The notes under the pieces are model-generated. The model was not told the origin of the DNA, searched no databases, and worked only from the letters and a program-made list of their open reading frames with translations. From assembly GCF_021404465.1 (NCBI RefSeq), contig NZ_JABFTT010000009.1:1-64000 (forward strand): a DNA stretch of 64,000 nt, given 5' to 3'. The position numbers were made by a program, and so were the translations under genes. Positions 27,204 to 35,217 of the stretch are shown here, piece by piece; the stretch's first letter is position 1; the number at the start of each line of letters is the position of its first letter. This stretch comes from Billgrantia zhangzhouensis (lineage in GTDB: Bacteria; Pseudomonadota; Gammaproteobacteria; Pseudomonadales; Halomonadaceae).

Positions 27204-27746
27204 TCAACCCGCCAGGTAGAGGCTCATCAGGCCGAAGGCATAGCCGATGGCGGCGCCAGCGGCGACATCGCTGATGTAATGCAGGCCCAGGCCTACGCGC
27301 GAAAGGGCGATCAGGGCCGCCAGAGGGACCAGCAGCGGCAACAGCCAGGGGGCATGGGCCGCCGTCATCACGCAGAACATTACCGCGTGCATGGTGTGCC
27401 CACTGGGAAAGCTGTAGCGGTCGCGAGCCGGCTCACCGCATTGAATCAGGTTGACGAAGGTGATGAAGGGGCGCTCCCGGCACAGGCGCGTCTTGATCAG
27501 GCGATAGATCAGGATAGCGGCGAGCCCAGTCACGGCGTACTGCAGGAAAAAGGCGAGCCCCGCCTGGGGCTGGAGCCACGGTTGGGCGGCGATCAATGCC
27601 ACCCACAGTGGCCAGTCGCCCAGGCGGCTGGCCAGGCGCAGGGTGGCCAGCCAAGGCGCGTACAGGCTGAGGTTGGCGAAGCGCTGGCACAGCCGCCACT
27701 CCAACAGGTCGAGGCGATCAAATACGGCAGGGGCGCGTGGTCTCAT
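27204..27746 (-). CDS. PAP2-family membrane phosphatase
   Basis: Integral membrane lipid phosphatase, 180 aa, about five hydrophobic segments. The three-part PAP2 signature is present: KTRLCRERPF, PSGHTMHAV and SRVGLGLHYISDV (catalytic His residues). Such enzymes dephosphorylate phosphatidate, undecaprenyl pyrophosphate or similar lipids. Its start overlaps the end of the glycosyltransferase gene by about 29 bases, so they are translated as a pair. Supplying diacylglycerol to the glycosyltransferase is a reasonable inference. Confidence 0.87.
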   Translation of the reverse strand: MRPRAPAVFDRLDLLEWRLCQRFANLSLYAPWLATLRLASRLGDWPLWVALIAAQPWLQPQAGLAFFLQYAVTGLAAILIYRLIKTRLCRERPFITFVNLIQCGEPARDRYSFPSGHTMHAVMFCVMTAAHAPWLLPLLVPLAALIALSRVGLGLHYISDVAAGAAIGYAFGLMSLYLAG

Positions 27747-28881
27747 GGTCTATCTCCCGGGCCTGTTCTAAGACGGACAGGAACTTGTCTGCAATGGCGG
27801 GCCAGCGGCAGGCCTGGCTGCGCAGGTGAGCGGCGCGGCCCATCTGGGCGTAGCGGGCAGGATGCTGACAAAGCGCCACGGCGGCGTCGCGAAACGCTTC
27901 GGCGTTGCCGGCGGTCACCGTCACGCCATTGGTGCCGCTGTCGATCAGTTCTGCGGCGGCAGCGTGGCGATAGGCCACCACTGCCAGGCCGCTGGCCATG
28001 GCTTCCGGTACCACGTTGCCCCAGGTCTCGGAGAGCGAGGGGAACAGGAACATATCGGCGCTGGCGTAGTGACGAGCCAGGTCTTTAGGCGAGATGAAGC
28101 CGGTGAAATGCACTTCCGGCAACGCCTTCTCCAAGGAGCGCCGTGCCGGGCCGTCACCGACGATTACCTGTGCCATGTCGGGGCGGGCACTGCGCATGGC
28201 GTGCAGCGTCTCGCGCAGCAGGGTGAGGTTCTTCTCGGCCGCAAGGCGGCCGACATGCAACGCCACCGGACTGTGCTCGTCGACCCCCCAACAGCGACGC
28301 AGCTCGGCGCAGCGTAGCCCGGGTGAGAAGCGAGTCTGGTCGATGCCGCGCCCCATCACTTCCAGACGCTCGAAGCCATGGCTGGCCAAGTCATCCGCCT
28401 GCTGTCGGGTGGGTACCAGGTTGGCCTGGCAACCGTTGTGAAAGTGGCGCAGCCCACGCATCAGCAGCGGGGCGAGCCAGGGTACACCGTAATCGCCGCA
28501 ATAATGGTCGAAATTGGTGTGCCAGCCGGCCACCAGCGGAATGCCCAGGCGTCTGGCCACACGCCGCGCCGACCAGCCCAGCGGTCCTTGCGTGGCCAGG
28601 TAAACCACGTCGGGGCGCTGAGCCTGCCATAGGCGCTGGATACGACGACCGGCCGGTATGCCGATACGCACGGCACGGTAGCCGGGAATTGACATGCCAC
28701 GCACTCGCAACTCGGCCTGTATGCCCGGGGTGGGCTCTGAAGCGCTACCGTCTGCCGGCTGCGGGCGGATGAGCTGCAGTGCCATGCCGCGTGCCTGCAG
28801 CTCGTGGCTCAGTTGAGTCAGGGTGTGGGCCACGCCGTTGATTTCCGGTGCCCAAGTCTCGCTGACAAGACAGATACGCAT
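27718..28881 (-). CDS. GT4-family glycosyltransferase (lipid-linked type)
   Basis: GT4 glycosyltransferase, 387 aa. N-terminal MRICLVSETWAPEINGVAHT, VGRLAAEKNL in the middle and the EAMASGLAVVAYRHAAA donor site are visible. It resembles MgtA/SqdX-type enzymes that glycosylate diacylglycerol or polyprenols. It is co-transcribed with a PAP2 phosphatase and has a weak Pho box upstream, a setting consistent with replacing phospholipid by glycolipid during phosphate starvation. The acceptor is unproven. It is a paralogue of the glycosyltransferase at 4.9-6.2 kb. Confidence 0.87.
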   Translation of the reverse strand: MRICLVSETWAPEINGVAHTLTQLSHELQARGMALQLIRPQPADGSASEPTPGIQAELRVRGMSIPGYRAVRIGIPAGRRIQRLWQAQRPDVVYLATQGPLGWSARRVARRLGIPLVAGWHTNFDHYCGDYGVPWLAPLLMRGLRHFHNGCQANLVPTRQQADDLASHGFERLEVMGRGIDQTRFSPGLRCAELRRCWGVDEHSPVALHVGRLAAEKNLTLLRETLHAMRSARPDMAQVIVGDGPARRSLEKALPEVHFTGFISPKDLARHYASADMFLFPSLSETWGNVVPEAMASGLAVVAYRHAAAAELIDSGTNGVTVTAGNAEAFRDAAVALCQHPARYAQMGRAAHLRSQACRWPAIADKFLSVLEQAREIDHETTRPCRI

Positions 28882-28949
28882 GGAATCCTCGCCATCGTGA
28901 GCATGATAGCGAGAATGTCAGACGTGTATGACGAACTGGGGTCTTGGAT

Positions 28950-28967
28950 ATGATGAAAGCATGACAG
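28950..28967 (-). promoter_or_regulatory. possible weak Pho box upstream of GT4-PAP2 pair
   Basis: Minus strand CTGTCAT-GCTT-TCATCAT. The first half is a perfect consensus, the second matches only the 3' TCAT. Spacing and orientation toward the glycosyltransferase gene (69 bases to the ATG) are right. Confidence 0.45.
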
Positions 28968-29000
28968 CGTATGGAATCGGTACGGGTGTGTGGCGCTGTT

Positions 29001-29603
29001 TTACTTCACGTTGATTCCATGTTGTTCGATCACCCCTATCCCTTTTTGGTCATACCATAATGTTACCCGGGCACAATCGCCGATGGAAAATTCCCCGAGT
29101 CTCAGGATGTCGCGGAACAATAGACGAAATACGCCTCCATGAGTCACTAAGGCTATCTCTCCTTTCGAGCCGTCGTTAAATAGCCTTTCGAAAGCGGCCG
29201 TCACCCGCTGTTTGAAGTCGCGATAAGATTCTGCGCCCGTGACAGTATCCTCCAGGCCTTTTAGCTTGGCGACTTCTTGTGGGTGATGCTGTTGCGCCTC
29301 ATGCTTGGTCATGCCTGACAAGATGCCGTAGCGGTTACATTCCCTGAATTCCGGGAGGACACCACGTGGCACGTCAAGGCAGTCCGCAATGATGTCTGCC
29401 GTCTCCAGCGCGCGGTTGAGGGAGCTCGAATAGACCATCGACAACGGTGAATTGTTCAAGTCCTGCGCAACTTGCCGGCTCTGCTCTTTGCCGAGATCGG
29501 TCAGATAGTCGTCGTAGGCGCCCCCAAATCTGTTCTCGATGTCTCCTGTTGTCTGGCCGTGACGGATCAGATGCAAGGTTGAACCGTTCAATGGTTGCGG
29601 CAT
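29001..29603 (-). CDS. histidine phosphatase (phosphoglycerate-mutase-like), low-GC
   Basis: 200-aa histidine phosphatase superfamily protein: catalytic LIRHGQTTG, YSSSLNRALETA, the acidic EFRECNRYG loop and the second His in LVTHGGVFRLL. Cytosolic, no signal peptide. Base composition is visibly lower in GC than the flanking transporter genes and codon choice is mixed (AAT, TTT, ATA-rich), which suggests recent acquisition. Start set at 29603, where AGGAG is 9 bases upstream; 29609 is also possible. Substrate unknown; 2-carboxy sugar or nucleotide phosphates are options. Confidence 0.82.
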   Translation of the reverse strand: MPQPLNGSTLHLIRHGQTTGDIENRFGGAYDDYLTDLGKEQSRQVAQDLNNSPLSMVYSSSLNRALETADIIADCLDVPRGVLPEFRECNRYGILSGMTKHEAQQHHPQEVAKLKGLEDTVTGAESYRDFKQRVTAAFERLFNDGSKGEIALVTHGGVFRLLFRDILRLGEFSIGDCARVTLWYDQKGIGVIEQHGINVK

Positions 29604-29671
29604 GCCCATCAACTCCTGATTAGAGAATCTTTCCTATTGCCATGTCTCAGCGACCGGATCTGCCGCTCGCC

Positions 29672-31369
29672 TCAACCGGCAATCGGCAGACGTTTTCTGC
29701 TGAATACGGTCAGCGCCACCAGCAGCGCCGTGGTGGTGAAGATCGCCACGGCACTCATCGCCATGCCGACTCCTGGAGAGCCCTGCTCGAACTGACCGAA
29801 GACGAAGGTCGAGACCGTGCGCATACCGGCCGGCGCCACCATCAGCGAGGCCACCAGTTCGCGGGAGGCGATGGCGAACACCAGTAGCATGGAGACGATC
29901 AAACTCGGCGCCAGGGCGGGCAGCAGAATGCGGCGGAAGGCGGTGAAGAAACCGGCGCCACAGACCCGTGCGGCGGCCTCGAGGCTCTCACCCATCTGGC
30001 GGAAGGCCGCCGAGGCGTAGCGTACCGGGTAGGGCAGCAGCAGGCAGGCATAGGCGAGCAGCAGCATGGCGCCGGTATTGTAGATCTGGATTGGCCACCA
30101 GCTCTGGTTCCAGGCCAGGATCAAGCCCACCGCGACCACGATGCCGGGCATGGTATTGGGCAGTAGCGAGAGCAGATCGAGCAGCCCTTTGCCGCGCAAC
30201 TGGGCGCGTACCACCAGATAGCCGACGAGAGCCCCTAGTATGCCGGTGAGCATGGCGGCACCGATGGCCAGGCTCAGGCTGGTGGAAAGTGCCTGCAGCG
30301 CACCGCCGCGGTTGGCCAGCAATGCCTCGAAGTGGCGCAGTGAAACATTCTCCAGGGTCAACCCGCCGGAGAGGGTGCCGGTGAAGGCGGTGGCCAGCAC
30401 GGCAAGGATCGGCACGCCCACCGAGATCAGTCCGACCAGCCCGAAGAGTGCCAGCACCGGCCAGCGCCAGAGTCCGAGTTCGATGCTCTCCGGGGCTGCA
30501 GGCTTGCCTGTCTGGCTGATGAAGGAGCGTCGTGTCACCAGCCAGTGCTGCAGGTAGAAGGCGGCCATGGCCAGCATTACCAGAAGCAGAGACAACACCG
30601 CAGCCCCCGGGATGTCGATGGGCCAGTCGGAGAAGCGCTCATGAATGGCGGTGACCAGAACCTCGTAGCCAGCTTGTGCACCCAGCGTTGCCGGTGTCCC
30701 GAACTCCTCGATGGTCAGGGCGAAAACCAGCAGCAGGCTGGCCGCGATGCCGGGAGTGGAGAGCGGCAGCGTGATGCGCCAGAAGGCGCGCCAGGGACCG
30801 GCGCCGCTGACCCGGGCAGCGGCGGCATAGCGACTGCCGACGCTCATCATGGTGCGCGAGACAGCGAAATAGACGACTGGGAAGACGTTGAGCCCCATCA
30901 CGAAGACGATGCCGGAAAACGAAAACAGAAATGCGCCGCCGGGAAGTCCAGTGAGCTGCTCGGCATAGCCCCGAGGCTGCAGCGTCAGCATCCAGGAGAG
31001 TGCCGCGATATAGGGCGGGATCATGAAGGGGATCAGGAATATCAGATCCCAGGCAGCACCGCCAGGTACTCGGGTCAGGGCCCGCAGTGCGCCCAGGGGA
31101 ATGGCCAGAAGGGCGCAGACGACCACCACGGCTAGGCCCAGGCGCAGGGTGTTGCCAAGCAGCCCGAGCAGCGCCGGATCGGAGAGTAGCGGAGCGAAAA
31201 GAGTGAAGGCACCGCTTAACTCGCCCCGCGACCAGCCGGGGAAGATGGCCTGCAGCATCACGTAGAGTAGCGGCAACCCCACCAGCAGCAGCAGGGCCAT
31301 CGCCGTCAGCAGCATGATGGCGCCTGCCCCGTTGATTCGGGGCAGGCGCCAGGCAATACGCTCAGACAT
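29672..31369 (-). CDS. ABC importer permease (fused two-domain), AEP/Fe type
   Basis: Inner-membrane permease of 565 aa with about twelve hydrophobic segments in two BPD domains. EAA loops: YAAAARVSGAGPWRAFWRITLP and LEAAARVCGAGFFTAFRRILLP. Last gene of an operon ATPase - binding protein - permease; its ATG overlaps the binding-protein stop (TGATG). A 12-bp hairpin lies near its 5' end. Similar permeases carry Fe(III) or aminoethylphosphonate; the upstream Pho box favours a phosphorus compound. Confidence 0.87.
   Translation of the reverse strand: MSERIAWRLPRINGAGAIMLLTAMALLLLVGLPLLYVMLQAIFPGWSRGELSGAFTLFAPLLSDPALLGLLGNTLRLGLAVVVVCALLAIPLGALRALTRVPGGAAWDLIFLIPFMIPPYIAALSWMLTLQPRGYAEQLTGLPGGAFLFSFSGIVFVMGLNVFPVVYFAVSRTMMSVGSRYAAAARVSGAGPWRAFWRITLPLSTPGIAASLLLVFALTIEEFGTPATLGAQAGYEVLVTAIHERFSDWPIDIPGAAVLSLLLVMLAMAAFYLQHWLVTRRSFISQTGKPAAPESIELGLWRWPVLALFGLVGLISVGVPILAVLATAFTGTLSGGLTLENVSLRHFEALLANRGGALQALSTSLSLAIGAAMLTGILGALVGYLVVRAQLRGKGLLDLLSLLPNTMPGIVVAVGLILAWNQSWWPIQIYNTGAMLLLAYACLLLPYPVRYASAAFRQMGESLEAAARVCGAGFFTAFRRILLPALAPSLIVSMLLVFAIASRELVASLMVAPAGMRTVSTFVFGQFEQGSPGVGMAMSAVAIFTTTALLVALTVFSRKRLPIAG
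31319..31350 (-). promoter_or_regulatory. 12-bp hairpin inside the 5' end of the permease gene
   Basis: GGCGCCTGCCCC-N8-GGGGCAGGCGCC is a perfect 12-bp inverted repeat, 19 bases after the binding-protein stop and within codons ~7-17 of the permease. Placed like the intercistronic hairpins of the other importer operons, but here embedded in coding sequence, so translating ribosomes would compete with folding. Confidence 0.7.
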
Positions 31370-32334
31370 CAACTGCCCGTGGCCTCGCGGAAGCGCTGCA
31401 GGATGGCATCGCGCTGAGCATTCATCGCCTCACTGTCCACTTCGATCAGGGTCAGCTCCTCGATGGTGGGACGCAGCGCCTCGATGTCGGTGCGGGCCGG
31501 CATCAGGTAGCGCTCGGCGACCCGCGCCTGCCCCTGTTCGGAGAGCACGAAGTCGACGAATTGCTCGGCCTCGCTGGGCATGTCGGTGGAGGCGAGAATC
31601 ATCATCGGGCGAGGGGCGATGACCGTACCGCTGCTCGGAAAGATCACCTCGATGGCCTCGCCATCGGCCTGTTGGCCAAGCGAGATGTAGTCCACTGCAC
31701 CGAAGACCACCGACTTGGCGCCCTGCAGCACCGGGTTGAGGGCGCGGGCGTTGGGGCCGGGCACGATCATGCCGTTATCGGAGAGTTCTTCGACAAGAGA
31801 CCAAGTGGCTTCATCGCCCATGGCAGTGAGCAGGCCCGTGATCAATTCGAAGGCGGCTCCCGACTGCGCGGGGTCGGGCATCGTCACCTGGTCGCGGTAG
31901 GCCGCATCGGTGAGATCGCTCCAGTCGCCTGGTTGGGGGACGTCGCTGTCGCGATTCCACACGAGCGCCAGAGCCGAAACGCCTTGGGCGACGTAGTGTT
32001 CGGTCTTGAGGAAGTCAGGTACCGTCTCGGCATTGGGCGAGAGATAGGGGTGCAGCAGGTTCTGCTCATGCAGCGATTTTGCACTGTCCCAGGAGGCGGA
32101 GATCACCACGTCAGCCAGCGGATTGGATTGCTCTGACTCCAGCCGCGCCATGACCTGGCCGGTCGTGCTCTGGAAGACGTTGACCTCAATGCCGGTCTCT
32201 TCGGTGAAATCCGCGGCGAGATGCTCGATCAGTGCGCCAGGGCCGGCGGAATAGACGGTCAGGGCGTTGGCCGAGGCCAGGCCGGGCAGGGCGACAAGAC
32301 AGACACCCAAGGCAAGGGGTTTCAAGATATGCAT
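31369..32334 (-). CDS. ABC importer substrate-binding protein, AEP/Fe type
   Basis: Periplasmic binding protein, 321 aa, signal peptide ending at ASA (about residue 22), then LTVYSAGPGALIEHLAADF, as in AfuA/FbpA-like and AepX-like proteins. No Fe-coordinating tyrosine pair typical of FbpA was evident by eye, although this is not conclusive. Operon with a Pho box suggests organophosphate or phosphonate uptake. It is a distant paralogue of the 8.8-kb binding protein. Confidence 0.8.
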   Translation of the reverse strand: MHILKPLALGVCLVALPGLASANALTVYSAGPGALIEHLAADFTEETGIEVNVFQSTTGQVMARLESEQSNPLADVVISASWDSAKSLHEQNLLHPYLSPNAETVPDFLKTEHYVAQGVSALALVWNRDSDVPQPGDWSDLTDAAYRDQVTMPDPAQSGAAFELITGLLTAMGDEATWSLVEELSDNGMIVPGPNARALNPVLQGAKSVVFGAVDYISLGQQADGEAIEVIFPSSGTVIAPRPMMILASTDMPSEAEQFVDFVLSEQGQARVAERYLMPARTDIEALRPTIEELTLIEVDSEAMNAQRDAILQRFREATGS

Positions 32335-32369
32335 GGCGGACTCCAGATTACAGCGATGGTCGAGGTGGA

Positions 32370-33470
32370 TCAGGCAATGGCGCTAGCGGTCACGCTGGCG
32401 CCTGGTACCAGGTCGAGCAGATGAGCGCCGTCACGCCACGCGCGCAGGGCACTGATGTCGATGTCGACGCCGGCCTGGCAACCACGCTCCGGGGCGTGAG
32501 GCGCATGCAGCTTGAGCGTGGCGCCATCGGCAAGGGTTAGTTGTAGCGACAGGTGCTCGCCCTGAAACAGGCGGCCGCTAAGATGACCGCGCAGTTGGCC
32601 CTCGTGGGGGGCACAGAGCCGCAGCGCGCGGCGCGGCAGCAGTAGCGTGACCGTGCCACGGTACCCGCAGGCGGCCGCCAATGGCAGGCAGGTATCGGCG
32701 ATCACCAGGCCCTCGGTCTCGAGCCGACCCTCGAGAAGGGTGCCGGCATCGACGAAGGCGGCGATCTCCGGCGTGGCCGGGGTATGAAAGAGTGCCTCCG
32801 GCGAGTCGATCTGCTGTAGGCGACCCTGCTGCAGCACGGCGACCCGGTCGGCCAAGGCGAAGGCCTCATGCTGGTCATGGGTGACAAAGACTGCGGTCAG
32901 GCCGAGTTCCTCTATCAGGCTGCGGATCTCCAGCGCCAGGTTTTCGCGCAGGCCCTTGTCGAGGTTGGAAAGCGGCTCGTCCATTAGCAGCAGGCGCGGT
33001 TTGGCCACGATGGCCCGGGCCAGCGCGACTCGCTGTTGCTGGCCCCCCGAGAGAGCACCGGGAGTGCGCTCGGCGAAATCGGCAAGCCCCACCAGCTCAA
33101 GCGCCCATTCCACCTGGGGGCGACGGGCGTTGGCCTTCACCCCCTGCATTTCAAGCGGAAACGCCACGTTCTGGTACACGCTCATGTGTGGCCAGAGGGC
33201 GTAATCCTGAAAGACCATGCCCAGTCGGCGATCATCGGGACTCAAATGGCGGCCCGGTGCCGCGACGCATTCACCGTCGAGAAGAATCTCGCCTTCATTC
33301 GCTTCGGAGAGGCCGGCGATGCAACGCAGCAGTGTGGTCTTGCCGCAACCGGAAGGGCCGAGCAGGGCGAGTACCTGGCCTCTGTGCAGCATGAGATCTA
33401 TGCCGTCGAGCGCCACGACTTGGCCGAAACGTTTATGCAGGCGGTCGATCCGGAGCGCAGGGGTGGGCAT
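32370..33470 (-). CDS. ABC importer ATP-binding protein, AEP/Fe type
   Basis: ATPase subunit, 366 aa. Walker A GPSGCGKTTLLR, signature LSGGQQQRVALARAIV, Walker [13 protein letters not shown], switch VFVTHDQHEAFALADR, then a C-terminal TOBE-like domain. It is the first gene of its operon, 35 bases before the binding-protein gene, an unusual order. ATG at 33470 has GAGAGG upstream; a Pho box lies 40 bases further. Confidence 0.87.
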   Translation of the reverse strand: MPTPALRIDRLHKRFGQVVALDGIDLMLHRGQVLALLGPSGCGKTTLLRCIAGLSEANEGEILLDGECVAAPGRHLSPDDRRLGMVFQDYALWPHMSVYQNVAFPLEMQGVKANARRPQVEWALELVGLADFAERTPGALSGGQQQRVALARAIVAKPRLLLMDEPLSNLDKGLRENLALEIRSLIEELGLTAVFVTHDQHEAFALADRVAVLQQGRLQQIDSPEALFHTPATPEIAAFVDAGTLLEGRLETEGLVIADTCLPLAAACGYRGTVTLLLPRRALRLCAPHEGQLRGHLSGRLFQGEHLSLQLTLADGATLKLHAPHAPERGCQAGVDIDISALRAWRDGAHLLDLVPGASVTASAIA

Positions 33471-33510
33471 GACGCAGCCTCTCTGAAAAAGTCCAGATTA
33501 AAGAGGAGTG

Positions 33511-33528
33511 ATGACAGCGGGATGACAA
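33511..33528 (-). promoter_or_regulatory. putative Pho box and promoter of the AEP/Fe-type operon
   Basis: Minus strand TTGTCAT-CCCG-CTGTCAT, nearly perfect (6/7 and 7/7), followed 8 bases later by TTTAAT (33502-33497) as a -10 element. Orientation and distance (40 bases to the ATPase ATG) fit a PhoB-activated promoter. This is the strongest Pho box in the window. Confidence 0.8.
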
Positions 33529-33594
33529 TCGTCCTGGGGCGCCTCTTCCAGTGACGCTGCAACGGGACGAGGAAACCGTCAGGCAGCCCCTGAG

Positions 33595-33631
33595 AGCAAG
33601 GCAAGGCCGCTCGAGGCGGCCTTGCCTTGCT
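33595..33631 (-). terminator. strong hairpin after the second phn operon
   Basis: Perfect 16-bp stem (33595-33610 with 33616-33631) and a 5-base loop, starting 16 bases after the phnE stop at 33647 and ahead of the next operon's Pho box. No T-run follows on the minus strand, so it may be a Rho-assisted terminator or 3' stabiliser. It insulates the two phosphorus operons. Confidence 0.65.
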
Positions 33632-33646
33632 GGGTACTTCTCGGGA

Positions 33647-34447
33647 TCAGATTACCCGCTTGCGAATCCAGGCGCTGACCTGCTCCACGCCGATGACCAC
33701 CACCAAGATGGAGAGGATCACGGTGAGTGCCTGGTCGTAACGGAACAGATTCATGGCGGCGGAGAGCTCCACGCCGATGCCGCCAGCGCCGACCAGGCCC
33801 AGCACCACGGCACTGCGCACGGCCTTTTCCACCGAGAACAGGCTGGTGGCCACGAAGGAGGGGGTGCATTCGGGCAGGATGGCGCCGCATACCACCCCGC
33901 TGCGCGAGGCGCCGGTAGCGGCCAGTGCCTGACCGGGGCCGGGGTCTACCTCCTCGATGCGTTCCGAGAAGAAGCGTGCGCAGAAACCGATGGTGTCCAT
34001 GACGATAGCGAGGATGCCGGCCAGCGGCCCGAGCCCCACCGCGACCACGAAGATCAGTGCCCATACGAGGTCCGGCACGGTTCGCAGGGTGGCGACGATG
34101 TTACGTGCCACCACCCGGACCAGCGGGTGCGGGCTGGTGTTGCGCGCGCACAGCAAGGCCATGGGCAGACTCAGGATCACCCCGAACACCACGCCGACGA
34201 TGGCCATCTGGAAGGTTTCCAGCATGGCGATGGCGATCACGTCCCAGCGATCGAAGTTCGGTGGCATCGCTTCACCGAAGAAAGTGCCGAGATTGATGAC
34301 GCCGCGGAGTAGCCGGTCCGGATGGATGTTGGCACTGGTGAAGCCGCTGATGAAGAAGGCCGCAAACGCCAGCAGCAGGATGAAGGCGATGGGAGAGGGG
34401 CGCTCAAGCCTGGGCGGCGCGCTGTAGCGGTGAGATAACTCGCTCAT
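33647..34447 (-). CDS. phnE: phosphonate-type ABC permease PhnE (second phn operon)
   Basis: Inner-membrane permease, 266 aa, about six segments. MLETFQMAIVGVVFGVILSLP, the loop ALAATGASRSGVVCGAILPE and the C-terminal SVEKAVRSAVVLGLVGAGGIG mark PhnE. Start at 34447 with AGGAAG upstream; it overlaps the end of phnC by 44 bases. Only one PhnE is encoded here, so the channel is probably a homodimer, unlike the phnEE operon at 23.6 kb. Confidence 0.9.
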   Translation of the reverse strand: MSELSHRYSAPPRLERPSPIAFILLLAFAAFFISGFTSANIHPDRLLRGVINLGTFFGEAMPPNFDRWDVIAIAMLETFQMAIVGVVFGVILSLPMALLCARNTSPHPLVRVVARNIVATLRTVPDLVWALIFVVAVGLGPLAGILAIVMDTIGFCARFFSERIEEVDPGPGQALAATGASRSGVVCGAILPECTPSFVATSLFSVEKAVRSAVVLGLVGAGGIGVELSAAMNLFRYDQALTVILSILVVVIGVEQVSAWIRKRVI

Positions 34448-35207
34448 CTGTGTCAGCTTCCTGGGGCGTGTCGGTGTGGTAGAGCGTCGTGATGTCGGCG
34501 TCACTGATGGCATCGGTCGGGCGGTCGAAGGCGAGAGTGCCGGCTTTGAGCCCGATCAGCCGCTCGCCGAACGCCCGGGCCAGCTCGATCTGATGCAGCA
34601 CGCAGAGCACCGTCATCCCGCGCTCACGCACCACCGACCACAATAGCTCCATGACCTCCTGGCCGGCCTTGGGGTCGAGGCTGGCTACCGGCTCGTCGGC
34701 CAGCACGATCTCGGCGTCCTGCATCAGCATGCGAGCGATGGCCACGCGCTGCTGCTGGCCGCCGGAAAGGGTGTCGGTGCGACGCGCCGCCAGATGGGCG
34801 AGGCCTACCCGGTCGAGAGCCTCCATGGCCGCCAGGCGGGACTCACGACTGGCGGTGAGGGCGTGGCTGGCCAGGAGGCCGCGGCGCCCCATCAGACCGA
34901 ACAGCACGTTTTGCAGCACTGAGAGGTTGCCGACCATGTTGAATTTTTGGAAGACGCAGCCGATGCGTTGGCGTAGCGTCCGTAGTTCGCGGCGTGAAGC
35001 GCGGGCCAGGTCGACGCCATCCAACACCAAGCGCCCCGACGTGGGGCGCTCCAGGCCAGTGAGACACTTCATCAGCGTCGACTTGCCGCAACCGTTGTGG
35101 CCGAGAATCACCACTCCCTCCCCTGGGGACACCGAGAAGGAGAGGCCATTGAGGGCCTGAGTGCCATCGGGGTAGACCTTTGCCAGGTCCTGGATGGTCA
35201 GTTGCAT
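34404..35207 (-). CDS. phnC: phosphonate-type ABC ATP-binding protein PhnC (second phn operon)
   Basis: ATPase subunit, 267 aa. Walker A LGHNGCGKSTLMK, signature LSGGQQQRVAIARMLMQ, Walker B IVLADEPVASLD, with FQKFNMVGNLSVLQNVLFG typical of PhnC. ATG at 35207 is preceded by AAGG; the longer upstream frame runs into phnD and lacks family sequence. Only 10 bases after the phnD stop. Confidence 0.9.
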   Translation of the reverse strand: MQLTIQDLAKVYPDGTQALNGLSFSVSPGEGVVILGHNGCGKSTLMKCLTGLERPTSGRLVLDGVDLARASRRELRTLRQRIGCVFQKFNMVGNLSVLQNVLFGLMGRRGLLASHALTASRESRLAAMEALDRVGLAHLAARRTDTLSGGQQQRVAIARMLMQDAEIVLADEPVASLDPKAGQEVMELLWSVVRERGMTVLCVLHQIELARAFGERLIGLKAGTLAFDRPTDAISDADITTLYHTDTPQEADTDERVISPLQRAAQA

Positions 35208-35217
35208 GACAAAACCT

